DNA of 64,000 bases from Plumapathes pennacea (lineage: Eukaryota > Cnidaria > Anthozoa > Antipatharia > Myriopathidae). The stretch spans positions 11,065,078-11,129,077 of the forward strand of contig OZ038470.1 in assembly GCA_964036295.1 (NCBI GenBank). The letters run 5' to 3'. The notes below the pieces were generated by a model. It made no database searches. It saw only the letters and a program-made list of their open reading frames with translations, and was not told the origin of the DNA. Shown piece after piece: positions 33,685-45,322 of this stretch. Position 1 is the first letter of the stretch, and every line of letters starts with the position of its first letter. The position numbers were made by a program, and so were the translations under genes.

Positions 33685-35226
33685 CTAGAAATACGATAAT
33701 CGCAGATACCCCCTCACTCTGCCATTGATGGGACTTTTACTTTGGTAACTCCCAACAAGAGTAGCCTTTGTTTTACCGAAATGTTGACTCAATCTTTTCT
33801 TCGAGCTCAAGTGCTACACGCAAAGGAAGGAGAAAAAGAATGGTGTGTGTTATACTTTTGCGTTGAAAAAAGAATCGATTGCGTGACGAAGTACGTATTT
33901 CCCACGGTCGGCACGTCAAATTAATTCATACAGTCTGCCAAGCACGTTCTCGAAATTTAATACTCAAAGTTTGAAGTTGGTCGGCCGTCGTAGTACGGGA
34001 AAAAAGGAACACTGATTTTCCAATTTTGAATTCATAGGCAGTACAATTAAATAGGCTTCCTGTGCGATTTGTTTTTACTACTGCATGCACCAGACTCAGG
34101 CATGCATATTTAATGAGCTCGAATTGTTTTGTATGTGAACCCACTCAAAACAGCAAGATTTCTCCCAGAATCAAAGCAAAACTTGAACAGTTTACTTCAA
34201 ATTATACACGGGCTTCAGACCCAGTAATACTTCTAAGGGCTTGTGAACGATTCTCGCTGCAATCACCGCGTGTCAGATTACAGAAAAATAAGACATCTGA
34301 CTAAATCATTCAAGACTCCAAGTTCCGATTGCTCTGAGCGAATACGGTAGCCGAAACTGGCGACAGAAGCGTAGTAAAACAATACTTCGAGGGAAAATGA
34401 TCAGCATACAGATTTTAATACATTCTTGAAGTGATCGAGTTACAAGCTATACGGGATAGAATATATTTGTCACGGTGATTGTTCGATTTCCACTGACTAA
34501 CCTTTGTTGCTTGTCCTTTCTAAATAAGTATCTGAGTTTAACACAAAACGGCGTCTGAAGCTCCCGATTTGCTTTCAAGCGCTGTTCCCTTTGCGGAGTT
34601 GTCTGTGTTACCCGCTTCTGTTCATGTCGCTTTTGGTCGGCATTCATGCGCTGTTGTCTTTGCGGAGTCTTCTCTTCGGCCCGCTTTTTCTCCTGAAGTT
34701 TCCGATTTGCGTTCAAGCGCTGTTCTCTTTGCGGAATTGTCTGCGTTACCCGCTTCTGTTCATGTCGCTTTCGATCGGCATTCATGCGCTGTTATTGGCT
34801 CGTTTCACGATTTCGCCTTGCTCGTGCCTGTTCCCTTCTCATTTGAAGAGGAGCTTCGCGAGACTGCTGTGTTTCAAGTTTTTCAGTTAAGTTTTCCATT
34901 TTCGTGAACGCAGCTACGATATATTGTTGCTTCGTTCAAATCTAAATGCTTCGTTCAAATCTAATTTCTCTAAGTTATTCCGAGTAAAACAACAGGGCAC
35001 ACGTGATCGATCCGGCCTTTGTTATTGGTTAGCGGGGTAACCGCGCCTAAAGTCGTACGACAGACTGACTGACAAACAAACTGACTGACAAACAAACTGA
35101 CTGACAAACAAAATGACTGACAGACAACGTTAAATTTCGAGATGGCGACAGGCTTGGAGTCCCCAAGTAGGCGGTATAATATTACTGCATTAGTGTCGTG
35201 AGTATTTCCCTCACTTCGTTCGGGGA
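33685..35226 (-). mobile_element. Helitron-like STPR element, copy 3 (complete, inverted)
   Basis: On the minus strand it starts A|TCCCCGAACGAAGTGAGGG (at 35226) and ends ATTTCTAG|T (at 33685), the same two junctions as copy 2. The STPR coding region (about 34505-34910, minus strand) has an early stop (ACGAGCCAATAA) but retains four repeat units and the TPFCVKLRYLFRK end. It lies between the last exon of C and the start of unit 2. Confidence 0.65.
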
Positions 35227-35780
35227 TAATAGTAGGCCTATACTTATACACAATTTAGTTTAAAGCTTACATCTTGTGGGGTCGTGTAGTGAGCAAAAAA
35301 TAAATGTCATGAAATATGTAAGTGTATATACAATAAGTAACGAAGTAAGGAAGTTGACCTCCTAGGAGGGTCAGATGATAGCCTCCCTTTACATGCCAAG
35401 CGCTACCCCTAGGGTTATCTCACCAAGAGTCTGAAAGGTATCGTGCGTTTGCGACATTACCTGGCACCGCTAAACTTAGCCCGACCCTACCTTGAGCGTT
35501 TACATGGTAAAAAGTTGTCCCTGTTGGGGAGGGGGTAGCCTGCAAGCCTCTTAGGAGGGGGAGGGGGGGGGGGGTTAACCCTCCTCCCAGGGTGACCCTA
35601 CCTATCATGTAAACGGAACAAGGAATTTCAATAGAGAAGGGTGACTTCTAAGGGGTCTCTTCTAAGATGGTCATCTTCCTTTCATGTAAACAGGACTTAA
35701 GCATGGAAACGTTCCCATTTCCTAATCCTTATGATTGTGCCGATATTGTGTATGAAAACATGTTTTTTTTTTCATTACAT
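35227..35780. other. Non-coding, fold-back-like stretch
   Basis: It contains a decayed inverted element (about 35345-35697) with AGGAGGGTCA / TTTACATG motifs paired at distance and a G-rich run at 35560-35574. It resembles the paired elements in C' intron 4 in its GGGTGACCCTACC and CATGTAAAC motifs. No gene. Confidence 0.45.
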
Positions 35781-35789
35781 GTGCACACT

Positions 35790-36123
35790 AGGACAGAAAC
35801 GGATGAAATACGCACGCACTCCACAAAACATGGACGCAGAGAAACAAACGCTAACGCACGCGCCTTCTATTCACGTAAATAGAACAGACAGAACAAATGC
35901 GCGCGCAATCCACAAAAGAGGACGTAGAGAAATATGCAACGCACGCGCACGCTATAAATCGAACCGACAGAAGCAGAACAAATGCGCGCGCAATCCACAA
36001 GACAAGGGCAGAAACGCTCGTGCACATTATAACGTACATGCAACAACAGAACAAATGCGCGCACTCCACATGACAAGGACGCAGAGAAACAAACACTATA
36101 TAACGCACGTGCACACTATAAAT
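35790..36123 (-). repeat. About 88-bp minisatellite (reverse orientation) at the unit 1/unit 2 junction
   Basis: Units with ACGCAGAGAAACAAACRCTA, GCACACTATAAAT and AACAGAACAAATGCGCGC are the reverse complement of the intron 4 minisatellite. The last unit breaks off at TATAAATG|GCCGAAAGCAGGG, where unit 2 begins. Confidence 0.75.
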
Positions 36124-36745
36124 GGCCGAAAGCAGGGAAAACGTGATCCTTCAGAGCTTCTTTCTCCCCTTAAAGGCCAATAAAGTTTTCACCAGAGAAA
36201 GGTCAGTAAAACCTGATACAACTAAAGTGAAACAGAGTATCACAGTAAGGTCGTCATAGAAACATGGTCAGCAAACCCCAGGACAACAACGTGAGGCCGA
36301 AAAGCAGTGAAATTGTGTCCCTCGAAAGCTTCCTTGTCTAACATACTTTTTTCGTTACAGCTGATTGACCCTTTAAACGCCAATAAATTTTTCACCGGAG
36401 CCAAGGTCAGTAAAAAACTAGAAGGCCGTCTCCTGCTGTTGGAGTGAGCCAAAATATTATGATAAAACTCTTGTATTCCGCGCATGCACTTTAAAAATGT
36501 TTTAATTTTTCTGACAGCCTTGTTCGCTAAAAAACTAATTGTACAAAATGTACACTGCAGTTAGATCACAACTGTGTCATACAGCTATTTGTAGTCATCT
36601 GTGAACTGTAGTAGTAATTCTGGCTTGGAATGAACATCGCTATTAATTTTGTCTTTTGAGAATGCGACGTGTACAATGTTCAACTAAGTAATAAATTAAC
36701 GCGAAATAGAACTGCCTTTTTGTTGAACAAAAACTTTGACGTTAT
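36124..36745. repeat. 120-200-bp array, unit 2 first part
   Basis: Near-identical to 9893-10533, with GGTCAGCAAACCCCAGGAC and GGAGCCAAGGTCAGTAAAA motifs. No coding sequence. Confidence 0.65.
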
Positions 36746-38148
36746 TCCCCGAGCTCCGCGAGAGTAATAATCACGACGCCAATGGTGTAGTATCGCGCTT
36801 TTTTTGAGACTCCAAACGCATGACACAGACAACTCCGCAAAGAGAACACCCCATAAAAGCGAATCGGGAACTTCAGCAGGAAAAGCGGGTCGAAGAAAAG
36901 ACTCCGCAAAGAATACGGCGCATGAATGCCGATCAAAAGCGGCATGAACAGAAGCGGATGACACAGATATCTCCACAAAGAGAACGCCCGATAAAAGTGA
37001 ATCAAGAACTTTAGGAGAGAACGCGGGTCGAAGAAAAGACTCCGCAAAGAGAACAGTGCATGAAAGCGGATCGAGAGTACTTTTAATATCGAAAGCGGAC
37101 GTAGCAGCTGGCGATTTCTTTGAGACATTTGAGCACAAGATAAATACGATCGCGACGCCGTTTTGTGTTAAACTCAGAGACTTATTCAGAAAACAAGCAA
37201 CAAAGGTCGGTCAGTGGAAATCGAACAATTACCGTTGCAAAATATACAAGATCCAAGTTTTGACGACGCACACTACAATGGAAAGGGGAATTTTCGCACT
37301 GTATGAGGACTGCTTTTTATTTTGAAATCACTGAAGATGTAGATGAATATGCTTTGGATTTTGTATCACTGGAAAAAAACTAACACCACGTCTTCCAGGA
37401 ACCGGTGAGTTTTATAATATTTACAGTTGACGTACATCAGTATGCTAATTGAAATCGTATTTGTCATTTTGATGTTTCGGGACCTGTGATGAAGGCCAAG
37501 TAGGATTATATTGTGACCTTTTTGCTAATTTTCGAGCTATTCCAGAGTGCCTTCGTGCAAGATAATCTTTCTCGTCGGGGTTTGCCGTTATTTCAAACTG
37601 TGTGACTTATACGAATAACATATATATTTTCGAGACACTTTCAAATGAAGAAACAAGCGACTCTCGCTTTCAGTTATAAAACTGTTACACTCGAAGAAAC
37701 GTAATGTATCAAGTAAAAAACCATACGTGTATTTGGTTAAGATACAGCGTTGGCTGGAAAAATTGCGGCTTTTGTTAAAATTCATAAAATATTCGGTGTC
37801 GAAGCCGGATCGACTTTGCTGACTGTGCAAAACTGAGACTGAGTCACGATTCCAATTACGCTTTTTTCTTGGCTTGCAAGTCTTGGAGGATACTCTGCAG
37901 CTGCGTGTAGAAATTGTCTCAGCGAATTTTGGAGTTTATCTTGTCTATGAAGGCTTGAAAAGCATCACTTTGCACGTTGTCTGAACTAAACCAGACTGCC
38001 GTGCGACAAATATATTCTTTTAGCGGCCGACTGGTGACGTCGCTATACAACCATGATTTGTAATATCGAAGCGGAAAATAGACAAGAATCGCGCTTCCCG
38101 AAAACCCACTAGAGGGCGAGGGGATATCTGCGATTGTCGTATTTCTAG
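36746..38148 (+). mobile_element. Second-subfamily Helitron-like STPR element (complete)
   Basis: It starts A|TTCCCCGAGCTCCGCGAG and ends TCGTATTTCTAG|T (38148), the same terminus as copy 2. STPR-type units are readable at 36820-37014 (TPQREHPIKANRELQ, RRMNADQKRHEQ), ending in a TAG. The frame later resumes toward TPFCVKLRDLFRKQATK. No replicase is encoded. Confidence 0.55.
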
Positions 38149-39655
38149 TAATTGCTATATATTCATTTTCAATGTAAAATATTGCTTTGAAAGTGGCATG
38201 TGTACAGAGTGCTTATCCCCGGAAGAGATTGTTTTTAAAACTTAACCAGCATGGTACGCATGTGATCCTATATCCACACACTGATAAATGCTGTACTTTA
38301 AGACTTTCGAGCAATATGTGGCTGTTAATACTGTGAAATTCGCGTGAAAAGAGATATTTTTTTCCCGTCTTGTGGTTGAATATCCGTATAAATTAGGACC
38401 ACGTCGTCATAGGAACATGGTCAGCAAACTCCAGGACATCAACGCGAAGCCGAAAAGCAGGGAAAATGTGATCCTCCAGAGCTTCCTTTTCCCTTTAAAG
38501 GCCAATAGTTTTTCACCGGAGAAAGGTCAGTAAAACCTGATACGACAAAACTAAACGAGAGTATCACAGTAAGGACAGCAACGTGAGGCCGAAAAGCAGT
38601 GAAAGTGTGTCCCTCGAAAGCTTCCTTGACAAACATACAGCTGATTGACCCTTTAAACGCCAATAAATTTTTCACCGGAGCCAAGGTCAGTAAAAAAAGT
38701 AGGACTAGAAAGTCTTCTCTGGAGTGAGCCAGAATATTATGATAAAACTCTTTTGTATTGCGCCCATGCACTTTAAAAAATACTTTGATTTCTCTGACAG
38801 CCTTGTTCAACAAAAAAGTAATTGTAATTTTACAAGATGTACACCGTTATTAGATTAGAACTGTGTCCTACAGCTATTTGTAGTCATCAGTGAACTCTAG
38901 GAAGAATTCTGGCCTAAAAGAACATCGCTATTAATTTTGTCTTATGAGAATGCGACGTGTACAATGTTCAACTTAAGCTGAGTTTCAGGCTTTTTTTCTG
39001 GGGAGATGTGGTATAGGGGCGAGAGAGGAAAAACGCGTAATTTTCATTTGTCTCTTCTCTCCCCAGTCTCTTAGGGCGAGGGAAAATTTACCTGTTACTC
39101 AGGTTATGTTTAACTAAGTGATAAATCACGCGACATAGAACTGCTTTTTTGTTGAACAAAAACAGATTCCTTTAGAAAATTTAACGTTATAATTGCTGTA
39201 CATTTATTTTCAATATAAAATTTTGTTTTGAAAGTGACATCAGCCTGTGTGTGTGTACAGCGCACTTACCCCCGGAAGATATTGTTTTTAAACTTAACCA
39301 GCATGGTACGCATGTGATCCTACCCACACACTGATAAATGCTGTACTTTGAGAATTTTGAGCAAAATATGGCTGCTAAAGCTGTGAGATTCGCGTAAAAA
39401 GAGATATTTTCTTCCCGCGCATTATAATATGCTACGATAATCGTTTTCTTGTTGACTATCCGTATAAATTAGGACCACGTTGTGATAGGAACATGGTCAG
39501 TAAACTCCAGGACATCAACGCGAAGCCATAAAACAAAAAAATCTGATCCTCAAGAGCTTTCTTGGCCCCTTAAAGGCCATTAAATCTTTCGCCGGAGAAA
39601 GGTCAGTAAAACCTGATACGACTAAAGTGAACCAGAGTATCACAGTAAGGTCGCA
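38149..39655. repeat. 120-200-bp array, unit 2 second part
   Basis: At least three diverged units (about 38420, 38575 and 39495) of the same repeat as 9865-10310, separated by non-coding sequence. It ends by joining directly to the last part of the E cassette exon at about 39656. Confidence 0.55.
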
Positions 39656-39699
39656 AAGCAAAGATCGAAGAACTTGAAAATGGTATGAATGTAAATGTA

Positions 39700-39854
39700 C
39701 AGTAGAACCCCGTCTTAGGGCCACCCCGTTTTACGGAAATTTTTTGTTTGTCCCGCGGAACAAACGCCCAGTCATTTTCTTATTTGAAAAACCCCATTAA
39801 TACGGCCAGATTTTTATGTCCCAATGGTGGCCTTATTTTAACGGGGTTCCACTT
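39700..39854. mobile_element. pogo/Tigger-like MITE upstream of E'
   Basis: CAGTAGAACCCCGTCTTA at the left and GGGGTTCCACTTTA at the right; it is the counterpart of 14338-14490. A (TATG)n tract (about 39873-39906) and another CAGTAGAATTCGCT terminus (39919) follow. Confidence 0.55.
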
Positions 39855-40721
39855 TATATCTGTATGCAAACTATGTATGTATGTATGTATGTATGTATGT
39901 ATGTATGAAATGTGTGTACAGTAGAATTCGCTATCTCGAACTTTCAAGGAAAGCGAGAAATAGCTCGAGATAAATTCTTACGTCTAAAATGCCATACGAA
40001 TGTATTTATTTATGCAGCATGTATGTATGTATGTGCTATGTATGTTTGTATCATGTTTTACATAATATGCAATATGTATGATCGTATGTTTGCATGTCTG
40101 TTCCCGAGCCCTGCGAGGGTACTTGCATTTTGTGGTGTACCTTTTGAGGCCGCGCGGCATTCTGGGAGGCGACCGCAAGTCAACAAGAGCGATTTGCTAA
40201 TTATGTTACTTTGTCGAACGAGAATTTGATATTTATCAAACTGGAGAACTACAAACGCAACAATCTCAAGAGCAGAACAAAGCTCTACCTCGATTTAAAA
40301 CGAATATAGGAGTCTTAAAGAAGTACTGCAGATTAGGTGGACTTTGATTTTCTCAGTATAAATCTATGAACCTGCAATGGAAGTATGTATATCGAACTCA
40401 AATACGAAGTTGTCAAATTTCACGACCAATAAGAATTGGCGACTGTGGCAAAAGCGATGAAAAGTGATGCTCAAAGTGCAGAAAGTCTACGCGCAAAAAC
40501 AGACAACAGTAATTATTAACAAACCATTAGCATCCTGAACATCTTAATTTACTTTGCAAAACAGGATACTGGGAATATCGTATTTCTAGTATGTACAGTA
40601 TGTGCTGTATGTACTAAGTGTGACGTAGTGACGTACGAAGAGAGATGTCGAACGGCAAACACTGGAATCATGCACAGCAGAATCTTCATAAGTGCTGACA
40701 GTGCCTATTTTTACTTTTCAG

Positions 40722-42859
40722 AATGCAAAGCTAAGTGTTACAAGTCTTGCAAGGAAGCTTATGATGATGGCCACAGGTGTGTTTAGTGTGCAGCTACTTT
40801 ATAGACCGCTTCCAGTCCCTCAGGTATCGAAGGCAAGGCGCGAAGCTCTGGCGTGAAAAAAGGAGAATCTCCCTTTCTCGCCTCAGTCTTTCGCGCCTTG
40901 CTCCGGTATCTGATAGCATGGAACAGGATCGCTAATTGCACCATGGGAGGAATGAATTATCAGTAAAGCGGCTTGCTGTATTATATCACAGACGTTTTAC
41001 CAAGTGATTTGATATATGTAAAAGCAGCAAGACAGGCTAATTTTTAGTCATCAGGGGTTTCTTGTTTTCAAAGTTTTGTTGGTAATTTTGATCAGGGCGT
41101 CACTGTAGTACAACTACTAGGAGACACCGCGGAAGTACGTTTTTCGGCCGTGCGGTCATTGCGCAAAACTGTGAAAAAACTCACAAACTCAAGAAAATAG
41201 CAAAGTAATGGCGACAATGATTAATAGAAGTGACGTCAAGAACACATTTCCGTGGTGTCCAATCTGGAGGTTTTCTTTAAATCATGCAGCTATTCTCTGC
41301 AAAAGAAAATTTATAATCGTTGTGGTTGAACTATATGAGAGAGTTTTATTTAGCTCGAAATATCTGACCTTCAGAGAGTTATGAATTTCAATACTTTTCT
41401 GCCAGGGAAAACAAGGCATATTCGCTCTGCCTGGACTCTGGTGAGCATCAAGTGTACTGCCACATGTCTGAGATCGTTGGGTGCGGGTCGGGTGGATTTA
41501 CGCTGGTCATGAAGATTGATGGCGCAAAGGTAAGTGAATCAGGACACTGCGCATGCGTCTTTACCACTGTTCAAGTCATGAATACCTGAAACTAAAGCGT
41601 TTAGGAGTGGTAAAAAGGCTGCGACGTTACATAGACCGTATTGATTAACTGTCGAAAGGTACTCTGTGATTGCCCGAGTTTGCGGTGCTTTTTATCAACA
41701 AGTTTGACCATTCAAAAACAAAAGGAAATAAAAATATTCGGTACGCGCAAGCGTACTAGCAATGGTGTATGTTTGCACTGTTAATTGGTCTAATCTTCGA
41801 AGTAAACACAACGACATATAAATTTGGTTTGTGACTTTTGAAAATGTTTTTTTTTACGCCCTTCATGAGTTGGTAGTGCCGTCTTACCTCGGTTTACGAA
41901 AGTTGACTTCGAAAGCGACTCTTTGCAGTGTCGATTGTACAAAACCATTTCAGAGCCTAGTTTTCTCTTTGTTGTTACTTTGAGCGCGTTTCCAGCTTAG
42001 CACCGATGGAAACACAGAAAGTTTTGTTTACTGAGTTTAGTTTAGCCACTTAGTGGTTTTTTGTTTTGTAGTCAAACATGGAAACAAAATGGCTTCAGAC
42101 ATCCTTATGATATAGAAAAGATTAGTAAATTTCTGGTCCATCAGAGGTCACGAAAAACAAGAATCGATTTCTCTCTTGAATGACAGTCGTTCATGAAAAT
42201 TGCATAAAGTACTACGTAAGCGTTCTCGTTCGGGTTATATAGAATGGTAGCTGTCCACAGAAGAACAATGGGACAGTTTGTCTGTCCATGGTGAAGAGAA
42301 TTTTATACTTATTGTTAAACGTAAAGTGTTGTATTTCTTTCAGGACACTTTCTTGTATGACTCAGACCGCTGGACCAACAAAGAAGGGCACAACGTGGGC
42401 GCAGGAGTGAGCGGGTTTGACGAACAGGAAACCAAACTGTCAACGTACTGGGAGTCTCCGTTTAGCAAGGTCTGTCTCGGGATGAAGGTCGGAGTTGACT
42501 TAAGGTTCATCTCATTCGACAAGGAGGCTCCGTCTTTGTCTTCACTCATTGCTGATGGCCAGTACCGTGCAACGTCTATTGGCCGGGACAAGTGGAAGTC
42601 GTTGCTTAGCGACAGCTCTCTGCAACGAAATTGCAACAAAGAAGGATTTAACGCTATCGGCGCAAGTGAAAGGCACTCCAAAGCTAGGATTGGCATCTTG
42701 AGCAACGAGCAGAATGACTGCAACAGCTGTGATTCCCGCATTGGTTTTGGCACAGGAGGCTATCCTGATGACGGAAACTCGTGCGGAAATGTAGCAGGGC
42801 ACGGTGGGGACAAAGGCGACAAACGTACCAAAGCCCATGGTTACATCTTAGTGCAGTAA
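40722..42859 (+). pseudogene. Gene E': fibrinogen-like protein, 5' truncated
   Basis: Exons 40722-40776, 41406-41529 and 42344-42859 match exons 2-4 of gene E with intact splice sites and phases. They are fully open to the stop, covering CKAKCYKSC, CGSGGFTLVMKIDG and the C-terminal GYILVQ. Exon 1, with start codon and signal peptide, and nearly all of the coiled-coil exon are missing. Sequence upstream of 39656 is the repeat array instead. It differs from E by scattered substitutions, for example DRWTNKEGH for ALWTNKQAH. Coding constraint appears preserved, so an alternative first exon or recent loss are both possible. The polyadenylation signal used by E is mutated here. Confidence 0.7.
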
Positions 42860-44085
42860 AAAAGAGACTCGTAACAGTCTTATTTGGTTGCAGGGGTTTA
42901 GGATTCAAAACGAAGTTGTGTTGTTTTATTGCACTGAGATGCATATAATGGGAACTGTAGTGGTAGTTCAAAGGAAAAGATTATTTGACAGTCAATATCA
43001 ACTTTTGAAGTTAGTTGCAATTGTTTCAAGTAACTTGGATAGTTTTTAAGTCTGTTGTAATCTTGCTGCTTTAAAAAACTGTAAAACGGGTTATAAAGGC
43101 CATAATAAACGCGGGAGAAAGGGACTTGTTTATTTTATTGAGAGTTCTCTCCCTACCTCTCCACCCCTCGAATCTCTTTTTTGCGCTCGCCCCAATTTTC
43201 GCGCGGTCAAAACTCGAAAAAGTCTTTATGCGTTCAGAAACCTACGGAAACGCTTGCTACACAGACTATTCCTGAACTGGTTCAGACGTTAAGGTAAGGT
43301 ACAAAGTTGACCACTTTAGCTCCCGTTAGGAGGTCTTTCAAGTGTGGAGCAGAAACCAGGGCAAGCGAAGAGGAAAATGAGCAACAAAACAAAATAACAA
43401 GCTACCCAAACGGCTGGGTGATATTTTGTGCGGGTAACTGTCAGCAGTTCCTCCCGTTGGGTGCGCCAAGCAACACAGGATATTCTGCATCAAGTTGAAC
43501 TTTCGATAAAATTTTGTTGTGATTTCGTTTTGGTTTGATTTGGTTCTTGCTCCGCGTTCCACGACCCAGTTTTCGTTTCCTGCTTCCAAGTTCTTGGTTC
43601 ACATGTTTCCCGTTCCGAAGTTTCTAGTTCCCGTTTGTCCTTTTCCATGCCCCCGTTCCCATGTCTCCCGCTCCCATGTTTCTCGTTCCCATATTTTTCC
43701 CGTTCCGAAGTCTCTGTTCCCAGGTGTCTGGAGATCGGAAGATATCGGTACTGAGATCGCACTAAGTTCGCATCGGCGTGCGTGCACACTTGAGGAAAGT
43801 TCTGCCTCTGGTGATGGCGGGATGAGCCGGCCGGGCGTGATGGCGGATGAAACTGTAAAATTTGCAACATTTGTGGAAAGCGTCCTTGTCTTGTGGAGTG
43901 TGCGTGCATTTGTTCTGTTTCTGTCTGTTCATTTATAGTGTACACGTGCGTTAGCGATTGTTTCTCTGCGTTCTTCTTTTGTTCGGGGGACGACGGGAAG
44001 GAGGAATGAGTAGCCGAGTTTCTCTCCTTCCCTCCTTCCCGTCACTCCGGAATAAGAGAGACGACTGGGGACGAGTCAGCCCGGT

Positions 44086-44180
44086 GCTTGTGTGGTCTTT
44101 CTCGCTTTTGCGAGCGCTTTAATCATTGTGGATGTCGCATCCTGCGCAAAAATCGCGTGTTTCCTGATGTTCGGAGGAAG
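44086..44180 (+). pseudogene. Orphan UGT exon 1 remnant upstream of B'
   Basis: Unit 2 counterpart of 18211-18305, with the same lack of a start codon and donor. It is now 1.1 kb from the real exon 1 because of the insertion at 44305-45274. Confidence 0.7.
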
Positions 44181-44304
44181 TCTCCTCCCGTCCCCCACCC
44201 CCACGTCCTTTTAGACTCGCCCCAGTTCATCCGCGCGCGCTACTTGACAAAGAGCCTCAGCCTGTGTGCAGGCTCCGATCACGCTGCCGTCACCATTGTT
44301 AATC

Positions 44305-45274
44305 GGTTGTGACTAAACTGGATACTCCAAAATCAGGTTTCCGAGAGGAAACTGGGACCGAATCAAAAATTAAATTTTCGTCAGCTCGGACTGTGTTCCG
44401 AAAACAGTACGACAGTGACGTTGATGTTTTGAAAGTTCTTGGCGTGCATTAGCAAGTCCGTTCGGCTGGCCGCGTCGCGCCGCCTGTGTTCCTTTTACGC
44501 GGACGTGGAGGTCAACTCCAAATAAACCTGAAGCGGCTCAAGACATGGGTCGAAACTGTAACCAGTCAACAGATATACACAAGAAGCATTGTAGTCGTGA
44601 ACGTGAAAAGGACAATATTACTGTTTATTTGTAAAATTTCGGGTCAGCCGGCCATTTGCTCGAGAACACAGTGGTTTTGGATGAAAATAACTTATCTATA
44701 TAAGCATCCTAATACAATAAATACGGATAAATTTAGGATACGTTGGAAATCTGATCCGTCTATAACTGTTGGCTTCTATGGGCTTCATTTTTGTTTCTAT
44801 TTACTTATCATCCCTGTGGTGATTTTTGACATTTCGCACCTTCGAATGCTTAAATCTTAAATGCTTAAATGTCTTATCATAGCATGTCTTATCGTGAATG
44901 CGTTCGTCTTCTGGAGTTAAGACTGATCAAGAAACACAGGATCGTACACAAGCCGTTTCAATCGCTCTCCGGAACAGTTCACGCGGTGGGATTTTTTTAT
45001 CTTCGGTGTCAATATTCATCTGTGCCAGATCAGCCATAACAAGCCTTTCTTCTTTAGTATTTTCTCCCCGAGCTAATTTTTTCCTTCTAAAACCTTTCCA
45101 GTGCCGAATTTTATTTGACTGTCTTCCGGTGTTAGATGCTTCAGACGAACCGAGGTCGTTTTTTTGTCCACAATGTTCGTAAACGGCTCCGGACGACTTC
45201 GCCGATAACTCGTTGTTTTGGTCCCAGTCTTCACTCGGAAACCTGATTTTGGAGTATCCAGTTTAGTCACGACC
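44305..45274. mobile_element. 970-bp DNA transposon with 10-bp target duplication, unit 2 only
   Basis: Left TSD 44295-44304 and right TSD 45275-45284 are both ATTGTTAATC. The ends GGTTGTGACTAAACTGGATA and TATCCAGTTTAGTCACGACC are inverted repeats that extend inward for about 50 bp with mismatches. A 9-11-bp TSD suggests a Mutator-like or similar family. Both arms read as open frames (VVTKLDTPKSGFR). No full transposase is present. Absence from unit 1 shows insertion after the duplication or loss of the element from unit 1. Confidence 0.7.
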
Positions 45275-45322
45275 ATTGTTAATCAGTCATTTGACCGTCG
45301 TCTAGAAGTTTTGCACGCAAAC

